Of a stretch of 64,000 nt of DNA, positions 1 to 10,588 are shown one piece after another; position 1 is the stretch's first letter; every line of letters starts with the position of its first letter. The position numbers and the translations under genes were made by a program. Location of the stretch: the NCBI GenBank assembly GCA_944989445.1, contig CALYLW010000017.1, positions 258,001-322,000 of the forward strand. Reading direction: 5' to 3'. A model generated the notes under the pieces. The model saw only the letters and a program-made list of their open reading frames with translations, searched no databases and was not told the DNA's origin. Origin of the DNA: Ampullaceana balthica (taxonomy: Eukaryota > Mollusca > Gastropoda > Lymnaeidae).

Positions 1-84
1 TTATTCACGGCTGTTACTTTTTTTCGCTCTCTTCTTTTGTGTCATTCCTTACTTGATGGAGAAAAAAAATTAACTCTTTCATCA

Positions 85-370
85 CCTATTCAGCCAATCG
101 CCGCGCCGGGTTCTATTTGGCGCGGGCTACGGTGGGGGGCAAATCGGACCAATCAGATGCCGAGAAAGGGTTTACTCTGGTCGTGTGGGATCCATTTGTT
201 GTGTTTGATCGTACATTTGTACAGACTCGATTAATGTTGAAGGCAGGCCATAAAGAGTGATTATAAATACAATACTGAACATAAAAATATGTTTGCCACC
301 CGCAACGTCACTAAACGGATACTCATTTCAAGTCCACACTTTCAACATACCCGGCGCGCGGGAAAACCAG
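85..370. promoter_or_regulatory. Candidate CpG-rich promoter with NF-Y and E2F motifs
   Basis: The segment is CpG- and GC-rich against an AT-rich background. It has CCAAT boxes at 94-98 (GCCAATC) and 149-153 (ACCAATCAG). Between them lies TTTGGCGCGGG at 116-126, matching the E2F consensus. A second E2F-type site, GCGGGAAAA (the reverse of TTTTCCCGC), is at 358-366, and ACGTCA, a CRE-like half site, is near 304-309. Paired CCAAT boxes plus E2F sites are typical of animal cell-cycle promoters, but the direction and target gene are not shown. A 53-codon ORF starts at 543. The motifs are seen; promoter function is inferred. Confidence 0.4.
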
Positions 371-542
371 GGTAATGGTAGGACGTGAAGGTCAGTTCTG
401 TTCGAAAGCTTTTGGGGGGGGGGTAGTGGAGAGGAGTTTCGGGTGAGGAAAGGAAGTTCCGTAATGGAATGGCCCGTGTATTTCAGCGAGAGCCTCAATA
501 TTTGCACGGCCAGGGCGGTGCGCATTTGATACCTGCAGGATC

Positions 543-704
543 ATGGCTGAGCTCATCCTGTACTGCCTCCGTCGTTTCCATCGCGACCCGGTAGCCGCAA
601 ATAATGAACGCGGTGGTCAGCTAATGGGAGTCCTCCTTTTGACGCATGCCCTAGAAAGCCTTGAACTTGGGGTATCCTACAATCGGAGCGATTTTTCCGC
701 TTGA
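543..704 (+). CDS. Small ORF of 53 codons, possibly a first coding exon
   Basis: An ATG in a fair initiation context (GATCATGG) opens a 53-codon frame beginning MAELILYCLRRFHRD and ending at TGA 702-704. Codon choice is mixed and GC-rich, unlike the chance ORFs of the AT-rich flanks, and the frame lies just downstream of the CpG-rich segment with CCAAT and E2F motifs. A 3' splice-like CCTGCAG lies directly upstream, and GT-containing donor-like sites occur near 669, so this could be part of an exon rather than a whole gene. No domain is recognised. It may equally be chance in GC-rich DNA. Confidence 0.25.
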   Translation: MAELILYCLRRFHRDPVAANNERGGQLMGVLLLTHALESLELGVSYNRSDFSA

Positions 705-1085
705 GTCGTAACGATTTAAGAGATGTTTAATAATATACTTAAATATGATGAAATACCAAATCCTGTAAGTTAAGATGAGAAAAACTCAATTTCCTGTATT
801 TTAAGATGATAATAAGAAAATACTTTTTTTAAAAATCTTTTTAAAAAATTTCAAAAACACGCCAGCACGCGTTTATTTTCTTCTTTTTAGTCCACTTAAA
901 AAACGAGGTTTTTAGAAATCTTTTTTTTTACCTCTATTTATTTCTTCTTTTTAGTCCACTTATAAAAACGTGGTTTTCAAAAATCTATTTTTACCCGTAT
1001 TTAATATATTAAATACCTCATAAGCGCCCGCCCAAGGTTTAAATACCACGGGGATGAGGTCACGCGGTGAACTCAGCATGTGGAT
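705..1085. other. AT-rich stretch, nothing recognised
   Basis: Homopolymer-rich AT sequence. A phrase of about 20 bases around TTTTTAGTCCACTTA occurs twice (near 885 and 945), a small local duplication. No gene signal is visible. Confidence 0.5.
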
Positions 1086-1094
1086 GTAAAAAAA

Positions 1095-1256
1095 ATAGCA
1101 GATGGATACAGATAGTATATAGAGATACACTTTATAATCCATTAATTTAATTACGGTACATTCGATCGATCTGAAATTTTGATACAATGCATTGTCATCC
1201 AAGATCTATCTATGGTTAAAAATTTTAGATCTCTAGGACCATCAGAAGTGGTTTAA
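1095..1256 (+). repeat. Partial copy of the TCCCTTATATT dispersed family
   Basis: This segment shares the family core: a TAGAGATA stretch, ATTAATTTAATTACGGTA, then CGATCGATCTGAAATTTTGAT and ATGCATTGT, in the order seen at 22.9, 33.8, 34.6 and 57.9 kb. Both family ends are missing. It is an old, truncated fragment. Confidence 0.55.
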
Positions 1257-1853
1257 TTTTAAGTTGAAAGTTTAAATAAAAGCGTGTAATAATAATAATA
1301 AAATACCATAATTTCTTGTATTTTAAGATCACGAAACTCCATATCCTGTACTTTAAGATGGTGTTTCCCCACGTCCTGCTATTTAAAATGATGTTTTATA
1401 TGATGCCAATGTCTCGCGATGTTTGGAATGGCTGGGTGGTAGGCCCAGACCATTGCTGCTTCCTAGGCTCTTCGGAGACTGATGGATATTTTGATAGGCT
1501 AAAAATGTTCAGCTCCTGTTGAGGCCGCATGCTACAGCTTCAGCTCACTTATATCTAAATCTTTCTTTGGTTTATCGTCTGTAGTTTTCGAAAGGATGTT
1601 GGATTCTTATCTTAATTTTTTTTATAGAATCATTTTATATTTTACCATAAATATTTTCTAATTAGTATTAGAAGGTGCACAAGCTTGTCAACCTTGACCC
1701 GACCCTCCCCCAACCCTCCCCTCCCAACCCCACTAAACCCAATTCATAATTTTTAAAAAGACAAAATTGCGAAAGACAAATTTAACGATTCACTGGGGAC
1801 ATACAGTACAGAAATAGTTTAGGCTTTTAAAATAAACCAAAGTAATTGCTGCT

Positions 1854-1990
1854 CAGCGCGCACAAATAGTTCAAATGACCAAAGTAACATTTCAGCACAC
1901 ACAAACAGTTCAAATGACCAAATTAACATTTCGGCGCAAACAAACAGTTCAAATGACCAAAGTAAAATTTCAGCGCACACAAAGTAATTA
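1854..1990. repeat. 39-bp tandem repeat, about 3.4 copies
   Basis: The phrase GTTCAAATGACCAAAGTAA recurs at a spacing of 39 bases, with a few substitutions per copy. Because 39 is a multiple of three, the array keeps a reading frame open on the minus strand. I treat that frame as a by-product of the repeat. Confidence 0.85.
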
Positions 1991-2570
1991 AAATAACTGA
2001 ATAGAGTCATATAGAAAGTCGTCGAGACTGACCCATCTCGGTGTTTAAAATCCTCGGCCATTTTATAACTTGTCTGTTTTGATGTCTTCGGCAACTCTGT
2101 TTGAAGTCCATGTAGTAGTAGTTGTTGTGTTTTAATATTGCATTTGACCATAGATTATGACCATATTGATGACCCGATTGATGCCATAGACCCACGTTAG
2201 TCTTTGAGTGAGCAGTACGAGGGGGCCGAAATATTTTAAAAAAACAAAACAATAAGACAACTCTATGACCGGAAGTCACTGAGTATTTCTATAATGGCAC
2301 GTGCTTAAGCCGTCCGACTTCCATACTGGAAGTTCGTTGTCGCGTCCGGCGTTTAAGACCGATATTGGCAACTGCCGCTCACCGTTGTCGGGAGACAAAA
2401 GTGAGATACTTTGTGTCAGACCCCTGAAACGGTGAATGTGGACACGTGACCGTGTTAACGACTGACCCGTATGTCCCTGGTGTATATCGCTGCCGTGAGA
2501 CTTAATATTTATGATCATTCTGTTTTTGTTTTTATTAACGGGACTCGCCCGTGCACGCGGGAAGAGTTGA

Positions 2571-2776
2571 TTGTATCTTGGTGTGAGTCCAACAATTGAC
2601 TTTTTATATCTTTGTGTGAGTCCAACCATGGACTTTTTATATCTTGGTGTGAGTCCAAACATGGAATTTTTGTATCTTTATGCGTTGCCAACATTGGACT
2701 TTTTGTATCCATGTGTGAGTCCAACCATGAATCTTTTGTATCTTGGTGTTACTCAAACCATGTACTTGTTTCACTA
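2571..2776. repeat. 33-bp tandem repeat, about 6 diverged copies
   Basis: The unit contains GTGAGTCCAACCATG and recurs every 33 bases, eleven codons, so frames stay open on both strands (for example MDFLYLGVSPT on the plus strand). Copies differ by several substitutions. No signal peptide, start context or flanking coding sequence argues for a protein. Confidence 0.85.
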
Positions 2777-2948
2777 AAAAAATATTTTTGTTTCAACTGA
2801 AAGGTTTAATTTTTAAGAAAAGATCTCTTAATAAGACTATTTTAAAAAACGTTTTACACCTTTGGTACGTTTTCTTTTATTTTGGTTTTGGACAGAATCC
2901 CTAATTTATATTAAGTTACGACATAGTTGAACTCTGTATCGTCTCGAC

Positions 2949-3205
2949 GAGTGCTTCTCAAACTTTTTAGTATGGCGGACCAGCAGGAATTTTTCCATTG
3001 CTCAAGGGACTGGTGAACTATTTTCGCTGATACTGAAGTGGAAGTGTGCTTATCGTCGAAAAATTAACATATTATTATCATTAGTGGTTGCCGATGGAGG
3101 ATATAATTATATTTTTATGTTGCTTTCTTGATAACCTCTGCGGACCGGCAGCGGATAGCCCACGGACCGGCAGTGGTCCGCGGACCACCCCTTCGAGAAG
3201 CACTG
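2949..3205. mobile_element. hAT-type MITE, 257 bp
   Basis: The left end reads GAGTGCTTCTCAAAC and the reverse complement of the right end reads CAGTGCTTCTCGAAG, the CAGTG-type terminus common in non-autonomous hAT elements. The flanking octamers GTCTCGAC (2941-2948) and GTCTAGGC (3206-3213) match at six of eight positions, fitting a decayed 8-bp target duplication. It has no coding capacity. The GGTCCGCGGACC palindrome near the right end is typical of this MITE class. Confidence 0.7.
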
Positions 3206-3213
3206 GTCTAGGC

Positions 3214-3834
3214 AACGACACGACGAGGTGAATGTCTGTAGCGCTGACACGCGCGTGCAGAGAACGTGAGCACATGCGTTGGTGGCTACCTCGCACCTCA
3301 GATTTCATGAATCAGCTTACAAAAAAAAGTGTTCTCTATTTTTTTTAATATAATTGTTTCCTTAAGTCAACGATTCATCCAATCACGTCTATAATACCAG
3401 CAGATCTCATGGTCCAATATGTTGCGACGCTGTTAACAAGAAACTAAGGGATGTCGCTTAAGGAATATCTTTTCTCTATCTGTAAACTTTGGGGTAGACT
3501 ATCTCCCCGTGTTTAGTTTGCATTCCTGAATCAAACTGTTTAGGTCAGAAAGTCATTGTAATGAAGATTTAAACAATTAATAAGCCGGATCTTTGACCAT
3601 AACCGGTACGAACCCTAACCTCTACCCGAGTCCAAACGTTTAAACCTTTTGTCTAGTCTAATCTCTAAACCAAACTCTGAACCTTTAAAGATTAAGTCGA
3701 CCTGAAACTCTATAGGTCTGGTTTAGCGAAATAAAAAGTAGACTAAATTCAACCTTGAACCCTAACACAAAGTTTCCCAACACGAGGTGAGACTTCAAAT
3801 TTTAGTATGATGGGTTACGAGGAGAAGTGACCAT
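3214..3834. other. Unique-looking intergenic sequence
   Basis: Moderately AT-rich sequence with no long ORF, terminal repeats or tandem structure that I could see. Confidence 0.4.
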
Positions 3835-3836
3835 TA

Positions 3837-4083
3837 GGGGCCGTCCATAAAGTATGTCACGCTTTCTTGGAACATTTTTAACTCCCCCTCCCCCTGTCAC
3901 AAACTGTCACAAATCTCGGACAAAGTACGTCATACCTTCAAACAATTTTTTTTAAAATAATTAAAATTTAATATAAAACACCGTGACGGCACACATGGCC
4001 GGACCCCCCCCCCGTCACAAACGGTCACACTTTCTTACATCCCCTCCCCCCTCTTGAGCGTGACGTACTTTATAGACGGCCCC
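3837..4083. mobile_element. TIR element (MITE), 247 bp
   Basis: The left end GGGGCCGTCCATAAAGTA and the reverse complement of the right end GGGGCCGTCTATAAAGTA form an inverted repeat of about 25 bases with one or two mismatches, continuing into CGTCACGC on both sides. TA dinucleotides flank both ends, consistent with a TA target duplication, although a longer one is not excluded. The interior is AT-rich with poly-C runs and no ORF. Superfamily is not assigned. Confidence 0.7.
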
Positions 4084-4085
4084 TA

Positions 4086-5140
4086 GGTGCAGAGAAATTT
4101 GTTTTTTTTTCTAAATTTTTAAAAATGTAATTTAAAAGATTCAATGTAATTGTATATATTTTTTTTTCTTTTTGGCAGTCACATTTTTTTCTTAAACTTT
4201 TCAAATTAAAAAAACAATTATTACAATTTCTATTCCTAATCCAATTTGTTATTTGAAAGATGGAATGGCCCATTTAGAGGATATGCGTGAGCGGTAAAGG
4301 GTATGGAATTGGTTAATTTGTTTGTAAAGGAAAGAGTGCAGACTAGAGATGGTGGAGCACTGTCTCTTCAATGATAACGTTATGGGAAGGGTTTTTGATG
4401 GTTCCTTTTGTTTGTTTGTTTGTTTCTTTGTTTGTTTGTTTGTTTGTTTAAAAAGGCAATATATACGATACTAATTGCAATCATAAACATCCACGGAGAC
4501 GTGAAAATTTATGTACGCATTTTAAAACGCGGACAAGAAAAACGTAATCTCATAGTAGTCGTCATGCTTTCACTTGCAGGGTTCATATCTGAAATGCGTA
4601 CTTTATCACAGATGGAGCTGAGAATGCCTGGTTTGAGGTTGAAATAATCTCTTAATGTTTGTGTGTGTTTTGTGGTTTTTTTAGTTTGTGGGGTGGTGGT
4701 GGTATGTTTGATTCTTCTAGGTTGTAAGGTTCGGGTTCATTTGTTATTACAGAAATTACCCAGTTACGAGCGATTTCCCTGGACATATTTTGGGATCAGA
4801 TTGCCATCTTACGTTCATTGATTATTGCTCTTTATAAAAATTTACGGAACTCTAAGTCAAACCAAATTTGAATTTAATGTGAACATATTATAAAAGAAAT
4901 TTACAGTGGGGGAGGGGGGGGGGATTATGAGTTATTTACAAAATCTTAAAAATTTCTATTTAGCCTCATAAATTTATTTTGATGACCAGAATCAGCTTTG
5001 CTGATTTTTTTTTCTTTTTTTCTAACGTTGTTTACGACTTTCCTGGCATCCCAAACACAAATGACAAAAAGCGGTTTATGGTTATATGATAATTAATTCC
5101 TCCATAGAAATGTGCGCTCTCATGGAACCATCTGTCTCGG
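4086..5140. other. AT-rich intergenic DNA with a TTTG microsatellite
   Basis: A (TTTG)n tract lies at 4407-4450 and a run of more than ten G follows at about 4908-4923. Nothing else is recognised, and short ORFs here look fortuitous. Confidence 0.5.
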
Positions 5141-5520
5141 TTAAAATCTAATTGCCTGTCGAAAGTTACCGGACCTAATGTCGGGAATTAACCCCCATGT
5201 TAACCTCCCCTTTTTTCCGGATGACGGCCGAGTGGCCGAGCTCGGAACACGAGTACCGGTCGTTTTTATCCCCATAATGCCGGTCGTGTTTTGACAAGCT
5301 TCCACGCCCGGGACCAAAGCTGGCGGCCCTCGGCCGTTAAGAGAACCCCTTCTCCCCATCCTTTTCTCATCCTCTCGCTTGCCTCCAGCAGCCGTGAGCC
5401 GTTGAAGTGATATCGTTCTTGTAGCTGTAGTCATCTTTGTCAACGCGTCTTCTGTCCGGGGTCTCCAGGCGCTCTTACATTTGTGCAAAAAACAAAAACA
5501 AAGAAGGGGGGGGACGGACC
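5141..5520. other. CpG-rich islet, no gene assigned
   Basis: GC-rich sequence with a 115-codon open frame on the minus strand (5141-5488, rich in Arg, Gly and Thr). I see no domain and no splice architecture. Either a CpG-rich exon or chance would explain it. Confidence 0.3.
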
Positions 5521-5562
5521 GATGAGAAGTGTGTTTGACAGTGACATCTTTTCAGATGGTGT

Positions 5563-6564
5563 ATGAGGATAACTCATCCCGTGCTGTCACAACTCCGGGT
5601 CTTGTCTCCCCTGCCGTTTGCCGTGGTCTTGCTGTTCTTCAGCAGGGATGGTTCCATTCTACACATCATAGCCCACGTCAGCGATACGACTTACACCATG
5701 AGTACGACCATGACAACCATTACCACCACGATAACAACTACTATCACCACGCCTATCACCACGACTATCACCACGACTATCACCACGACTATCACCACGA
5801 CTATCACCACGACTATCACCACGACTATCACCACGACTATCACCACGACTACCACCACGACTATCACCACGACTACCACCACGACTACCACCACGACTAC
5901 CACCACGACTATCACCACGACTATCACCACGACTATCACCACGACTACCACCACGACTATCACCACGACTATCACCACGACTACCACCACGACTATCACC
6001 ACGACTACCACCACGACTATCACCACGACTACCACCACGACTATCACCACGACTATCACCACGACTACCATCATTACCACCACGACTATCACCACTACTA
6101 CCACCACTTTTGAAACATTTTATTATGGTAATGATGACCTAAGGGCAGTCCCTCTCCGTCCGGACTGCCAGCTTGCGCTTGTCCTCTCCCCCACCCCCGC
6201 TGTGGATGGTGGACCAGGTTTAATTTCGGCACGTACCTCTGTGACCCAGCGAGCTAAAACAATATCACACGAACACGGATGGACGGTCTTCTTCTTCACC
6301 TCCTCGTCCTCCTCCCTCCTTCCCTCCCTACTAAGTTTACGCATCGAGCAACCCCCCCCCCTCCCGAACACCCTGTTCTCTTCATTTCGCCCTCGCTCCG
6401 AGCTCGCCAAATTCTCATCTCATGACATCATTATCTCGCGTCCCGGCGGCCCCAGGGCCAAGAGGTCGGGAGAATATTGGAAACCTGATGACGCACTGCC
6501 ACACAATATCGGCTATGCGGAATTAATGTCTCATCGTTTTATTGTGAGGTTCAAATTGGGGTGA
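5563..6564 (+). CDS. 333-codon ORF over an ACC-ACG-ACT-ATC array; doubtful Thr-rich protein
   Basis: The frame starts at an ATG. A leader with a hydrophobic run (FAVVLLFF, residues about 20-27) is followed by a Thr/Ile tract (TTTI units, residues about 45-180), then about 150 residues of non-repetitive, Ser- and Pro-containing sequence. A mucin-like or shell-matrix-like secreted protein would have this shape, but the 12-bp unit also keeps overlapping plus (YHHD) and minus (Val-rich) frames open, so length alone is no evidence. The start has no cleaved-signal-peptide hallmark that I trust. Most likely an artefact of the array. Confidence 0.15.
   Translation: MRITHPVLSQLRVLSPLPFAVVLLFFSRDGSILHIIAHVSDTTYTMSTTMTTITTTITTTITTPITTTITTTITTTITTTITTTITTTITTTITTTTTTTITTTTTTTTTTTTTTTITTTITTTITTTTTTTITTTITTTTTTTITTTTTTTITTTTTTTITTTITTTTIITTTTITTTTTTFETFYYGNDDLRAVPLRPDCQLALVLSPTPAVDGGPGLISARTSVTQRAKTISHEHGWTVFFFTSSSSSLLPSLLSLRIEQPPPLPNTLFSSFRPRSELAKFSSHDIIISRPGGPRAKRSGEYWKPDDALPHNIGYAELMSHRFIVRFKLG
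5728..6106. repeat. 12-bp minisatellite (CACGACTATCAC), about 31 units
   Basis: Units are ACCACGACTATC or ACCACGACTACC, mixed without strict order. The T/C choice at one position is the main variation. The left boundary degrades into CAC/AAC triplets and the right into CATTACC variants. Confidence 0.95.
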
Positions 6565-7395
6565 AGCCGATCGCCACTCTGTAGTCCACTAGACGAGGCC
6601 AGCTTGAAACAAACCTCCAGGAGGCCGGCGGAAAGGAGCTCGGTGTAATGGCTTTCGTTTAGCGGCGCATCCTTGACGGGTGTGTTTCGAGGGCAAAGAC
6701 ATACAGTCTCTGTGAATACAACGTATGGCTCTGGATTTTAACGATTATTTTGTATTAAGTTGGTAAAATCTTCATGTCATGGCTATTTTTAGAGATCCAT
6801 ACATCGTTATTATTTCTTTCTTCTTCTTTTTTTTAATAACGGAGAATTTTAAATCCAATTTCTGATTGTAAACCAATCCATCTATTATTTTATAATTACT
6901 TAATTTGTTTACATAAAATCAATGTCATATGAGCACTTAACTTCATTTTTTAAAAAAAAAGTGTTTGATTTGCAAGCTCTTGAAGTAAGAGATTTCAAGA
7001 GGTCTTTACTTCCGAGTGTTAACATCCAATCACAATCTCGTTATCAAATATGGACCATGTTAGAATGAAGTACTTCAAACAGTGTATATAATAGATTGTT
7101 GCTCGAACTGGTTTGTGTTTTGTCAATCAAACCTAACACGAGATAAGACTTCAAAAGACTGATTATGCCGAGATTTTAATATTTTCAAGTCGTCATTTTT
7201 AAACAAAAATTTTTTATTACATTTCCGACACACGAAAACAACGCTGGCTTTCGTTAAGCATTTAATTTTGTAGATATTAAAAATAATAAAGTGCCCGTCT
7301 TCATTGTCGATTTTTTAAAAGAAACCATTTATAATTATTTTTTTTTAAATTACTCAACTATGATCAAATGCATACTAAAATATAATTCCTCCTTA
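6565..7395. other. Intergenic sequence, nothing recognised
   Basis: A GC-richer first 150 bases pass into AT-rich DNA with poly-T and poly-A runs. No convincing coding, RNA or transposon signal. Confidence 0.4.
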
Positions 7396-7399
7396 TATC

Positions 7400-7433
7400 A
7401 TTCTTCTTCTTCTTAATCTTAATCTTCTTCTTC

Positions 7434-7468
<35 letters not shown>

Positions 7469-7470
7469 GT
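7400..7470. repeat. TTC/TTA trinucleotide microsatellite
   Basis: A TTC run changes to ATT units over about 70 bases. Confidence 0.9.
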
Positions 7471-7639
7471 AGTTGTTTTTGTTGTCTTGCTGTTGTGTTG
7501 TTCGTCCCGCCCACGCAGAGGATCAATTCGACTTGAGCCGTTGCCAAAATTTAGGCTGTGTATTTGTATATACTGATGATGCGTTGCTCGTCTTACAAGC
7601 AATGTGTACAAAATTGTTCCGTCTAAACTCTAAATCGAC

Positions 7640-8110
7640 CACACGACCAGTTTAACTTCAATCATGGCGTTAAGTTCCTGGCTCTCACTCGGGCAGTGGG
7701 TGGACAGATGGTCAATGTGACCAAGTCTGTCACGAGATGACCACCACAAAATCACTGACCACTGCCCGCCGCATCCCAGGACAGAAGCGCCACCGCGGCC
7801 CAAGACGAGACCAGCGCTCATCGCTTCCTATGCTTCGACATTGCGCGCGACTTTACAACAAAAAAAAATACTGACCACCGCGCGGTCCGGCCGCGGCAGG
7901 TACGAGGAGCCACGTCCCCCCGGCATCGACCAGGTGAGAAACAGAGACGTACTATGCCAATCAATGAGCAACCAGATGTTCCTATCACCATCCCCCCTAA
8001 CCCACCGCGTCCATCCGTGTTCTCGTGTTCCACTAGGTCCTCTGACACCTGTGTTTGTACAGCAGCACAGCTTCAAATGTCTCTCGCCGCCCCCTCAACC
8101 CCTTCCCCCA
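7640..8110. other. CpG-rich segment with a strong splice-donor match
   Basis: GC-rich DNA with several overlapping open frames. GACCAGGTGAGAAACAGAG near 7927-7945 fits the animal 5' splice consensus (CAG|GTGAGA). A similar phrase, GACCAGGTGAGAGACAGAG, recurs at about 26.73 kb, so it may belong to a dispersed repeat rather than an exon. No protein family is recognised. Confidence 0.25.
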
Positions 8111-8295
8111 TCTCCCAACCCTGAGGTTTCTGGGTATTGATCGTGAGATTCATTTAAAGGATTCCTCTCCCACCCCCACCCCCACCAACGTCTTAACATA
8201 GTTCAATCTAAAGCCGGGCAGTGAGAATTAGGGCCTGAAGGTTGCAATTGTTGGCCATAGTATTAGATAATGCCTAAGATAGAGAGATAGCATCA

Positions 8296-8409
8296 GAAGT
8301 CAGGAAAGAGAGATGGGAGAGAGAGAGACAGGGGAATTTTCTAAATCATGAGAGAGAGAGAGAGAGAGTGAGAGAAGGATTTCCAAAGTCAATAGTGAGA
8401 TAGGGAGAG

Positions 8410-8456
<47 letters not shown>

Positions 8457-8556
8457 GTGAGACAGAGGGAGAGTGAGTGAGACAGAGAGAGAGAGAGAGA
8501 GAAAAGTGAGAGAGATAGAGAGAGTGAGACAGAGAGAGAGGGAGTGCGTGTGAGTG
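8296..8556. repeat. GA-rich low-complexity tract
   Basis: Long (GA)n runs with interspersed GTGA and GGGA. Ser/Leu-rich antisense frames over this tract are artefacts. Confidence 0.95.
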
Positions 8557-8808
8557 TATGGTATATTCACACGCACTCTCTCTATATTCTATATATATAT
8601 AACTACCCACCCATGACTTTACTAGCCACAGTCATAGATAGTTCAGCCAAGCTCTTACGTTGGTGAGCGTGTTATTAAGATATTAGTGACACATTATTGG
8701 ACATATCAGCACTAGCAACCATAGACTCTATAACCTTAGATTCTATAAACAACACAGGGTGATTGGCCTCATCCATGCCAAACGACAGACCACAATATTC
8801 AATTAGGA

Positions 8809-9345
8809 CAGGGGCGTCCAAACTTTTTGAAAAGAGGACCGTATTCAAAGAAGTAAAAATATGTGTGGCCGGATTAAGATAATTAACTAAACTGACATAC
8901 TTAAAGACTTAATTTGGTTGCCTTTCAATTATATTTGTGTTTTTGTTTTGTATTTTGCTTTGTAAAGAGTGTTTTTTTTTGCTTGTTTGGGGTGGGGGGG
9001 TGGGGGGTGGAGGAGGAAGGTGGCAATACTATCGCCATTTTGGACATTTTAAGTACCACTCCGCCACATTCATTTCCTTTTCGAGTTGGAAAATCGCACA
9101 CATAAAAGCGTATAACTTCAACGCTTTTTCTAATCAATGTCCACGTTTGTAAATAATGAAGCGTCATCGATTTTTTGGTCATCATCTTACTCAAAACAGC
9201 GCACAATTTTGTATTTTCTTACAAATATAAGGTTGTCGTAACATGAAAAATTTTCAGACAATTAATTGAAACATGAGGCAGCGGGCCAGTTAAAATTGTA
9301 ACACGGGCTGCATTTGGTCCACGGGCCGGACATTGGACACCCTTG
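8809..9345. mobile_element. Non-autonomous hAT-type element, 537 bp
   Basis: The left end is CAGGGGCGTCCAAACTTTTT and the reverse complement of the right end begins CAAGGGTGTCCAATG. GGCCGG and GGGCCG motifs inside each end are as in the widespread CAGGGGTGTCCAAA hAT class. The flanks AATTAGGA (8801-8808) and AATTCAGG (9346-9353) are only partly alike, so the target duplication is decayed or the edge is off by a base. No transposase remains. A guanine-rich tract lies inside. Confidence 0.65.
8989..9023 (+). other. Predicted G-quadruplex tract
   Basis: Runs of four, seven and six G separated by single T, followed by GG pairs. This matches the G3+N1-7 pattern for intramolecular quadruplexes. 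It lies inside the hAT-type element. Confidence 0.6.
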
Positions 9346-9353
9346 AATTCAGG

Positions 9354-10490
9354 CAATCTGTGTATATTGTGAAGCGCACAATTTAGTTTCATTTTGCTGT
9401 TTTCATGTTGTCAGACTTTTAATCGATGACAGATGAGAAAAGCTGAAGGAGAAAACCTGAGTTACAAAGTAGCACTTAATAAATAAATCGCTGTTATTTT
9501 AATCGTTTTCATCAATTAAATATTTTTTTTTAAATTAGTAATTCCACCCTTTGCATGTCACAGTCTCTTGATATATAAACAATATAAATATCTGTTTATT
9601 GAAAGAAAAAAAATTATTTTACAATAAATTATTATTCTCTCTAAATAACAATTATAAAATATTCAAGTGATTGACAATTCGGAAACAAAGAATTTTATTC
9701 CACACGGCGTTAATGGAGAATATTGATAATTGAGATATTTTCATGCGTCGTGCAGTTGTAATATAATATATTGTTTATCTGATTGAAGCATGAAAATGCA
9801 TTATTAATGTATGTCTTCACTTTCTACCAGTGTTTCTCAATTATTTTCATTGTCTTTTTTTATATTATTATTTCTATTATCATTAGTATTATTATTTTGT
9901 TGCTTATGTACAGTAACAAATTCCAAAGTTTCATACAATTTTCATAACTGAAAATGTATAAATGTTATATGATAAGGAAGAAGATATTAACTTTATAATA
10001 GTTGAGTTATCAAATTATTTTATGCAGCCAAGTGGTGATGAAAACAGATCCGTCTCGAGTATTTTAGTCCTTGACCCTGATCGACACAGTCATTTAGTCT
10101 AAACTTGATGACGAAACCTGTGTTACCTTGAATTAAAGACTCTCAACCTGATTTTTTACCAAATTTTGCCTGGACTTTAGTAAGTCTAAACGTGATAACA
10201 AAACGTGCGTTGGTTCATTGAAGTAATTCTCGAAGGGATTTTATAATTTTTTTTAATTTCGTGTATTGACTGGCTTACGCTGCAATCTTATTAAATCTAT
10301 TGCATTTTTTAAATAGAATTCGGGCGAAGTTGGTACTTACTAATAGAGAGTATCAAAATCTGAGCATTCCAGCGAAACTGAAATACATCGTCAAGACATT
10401 CATCAAGTTGCTTTTTTTCATCAATGGTTCTCAAACTACAAGGAACAGGTGTTACAGTCAAATTGATATTTTTTTTAAAAGACGACTGGT
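9354..10490. other. AT-rich intergenic DNA with possible solitary hAT ends
   Basis: CAGTGTTTCTCAATTATTTT near 9828 and CAATGGTTCTCAAACTAC near 10423 resemble left termini of CAGTG-type hAT MITEs, but no matching right ends are visible nearby. The rest is featureless. Confidence 0.3.
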
Positions 10491-10494
10491 TCCT

Positions 10495-10588
10495 CCACCA
10501 ATCAACTCTTCGGTCCCACCAATCAACTCCTCGGTCCCACCAATCAACTCCTCGGTCCCACCAATCAACTCCTCGGTCCCACCAATCA
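10495..10588. repeat. 21-bp tandem repeat, about 4.5 copies
   Basis: The unit contains CACCAATCAACTCCTCGGTC. Copies after the first are identical, indicating recent amplification. Each unit carries a CCAAT pentamer. Confidence 0.9.

Noticed and set aside
5221..5290. tRNA-like start (GGCCGAGTGGCCGAGCTCGG)
   Set aside because: An A-box-like word is present but no B-box (GGTTCGA) follows at the right distance and no cloverleaf can be drawn.
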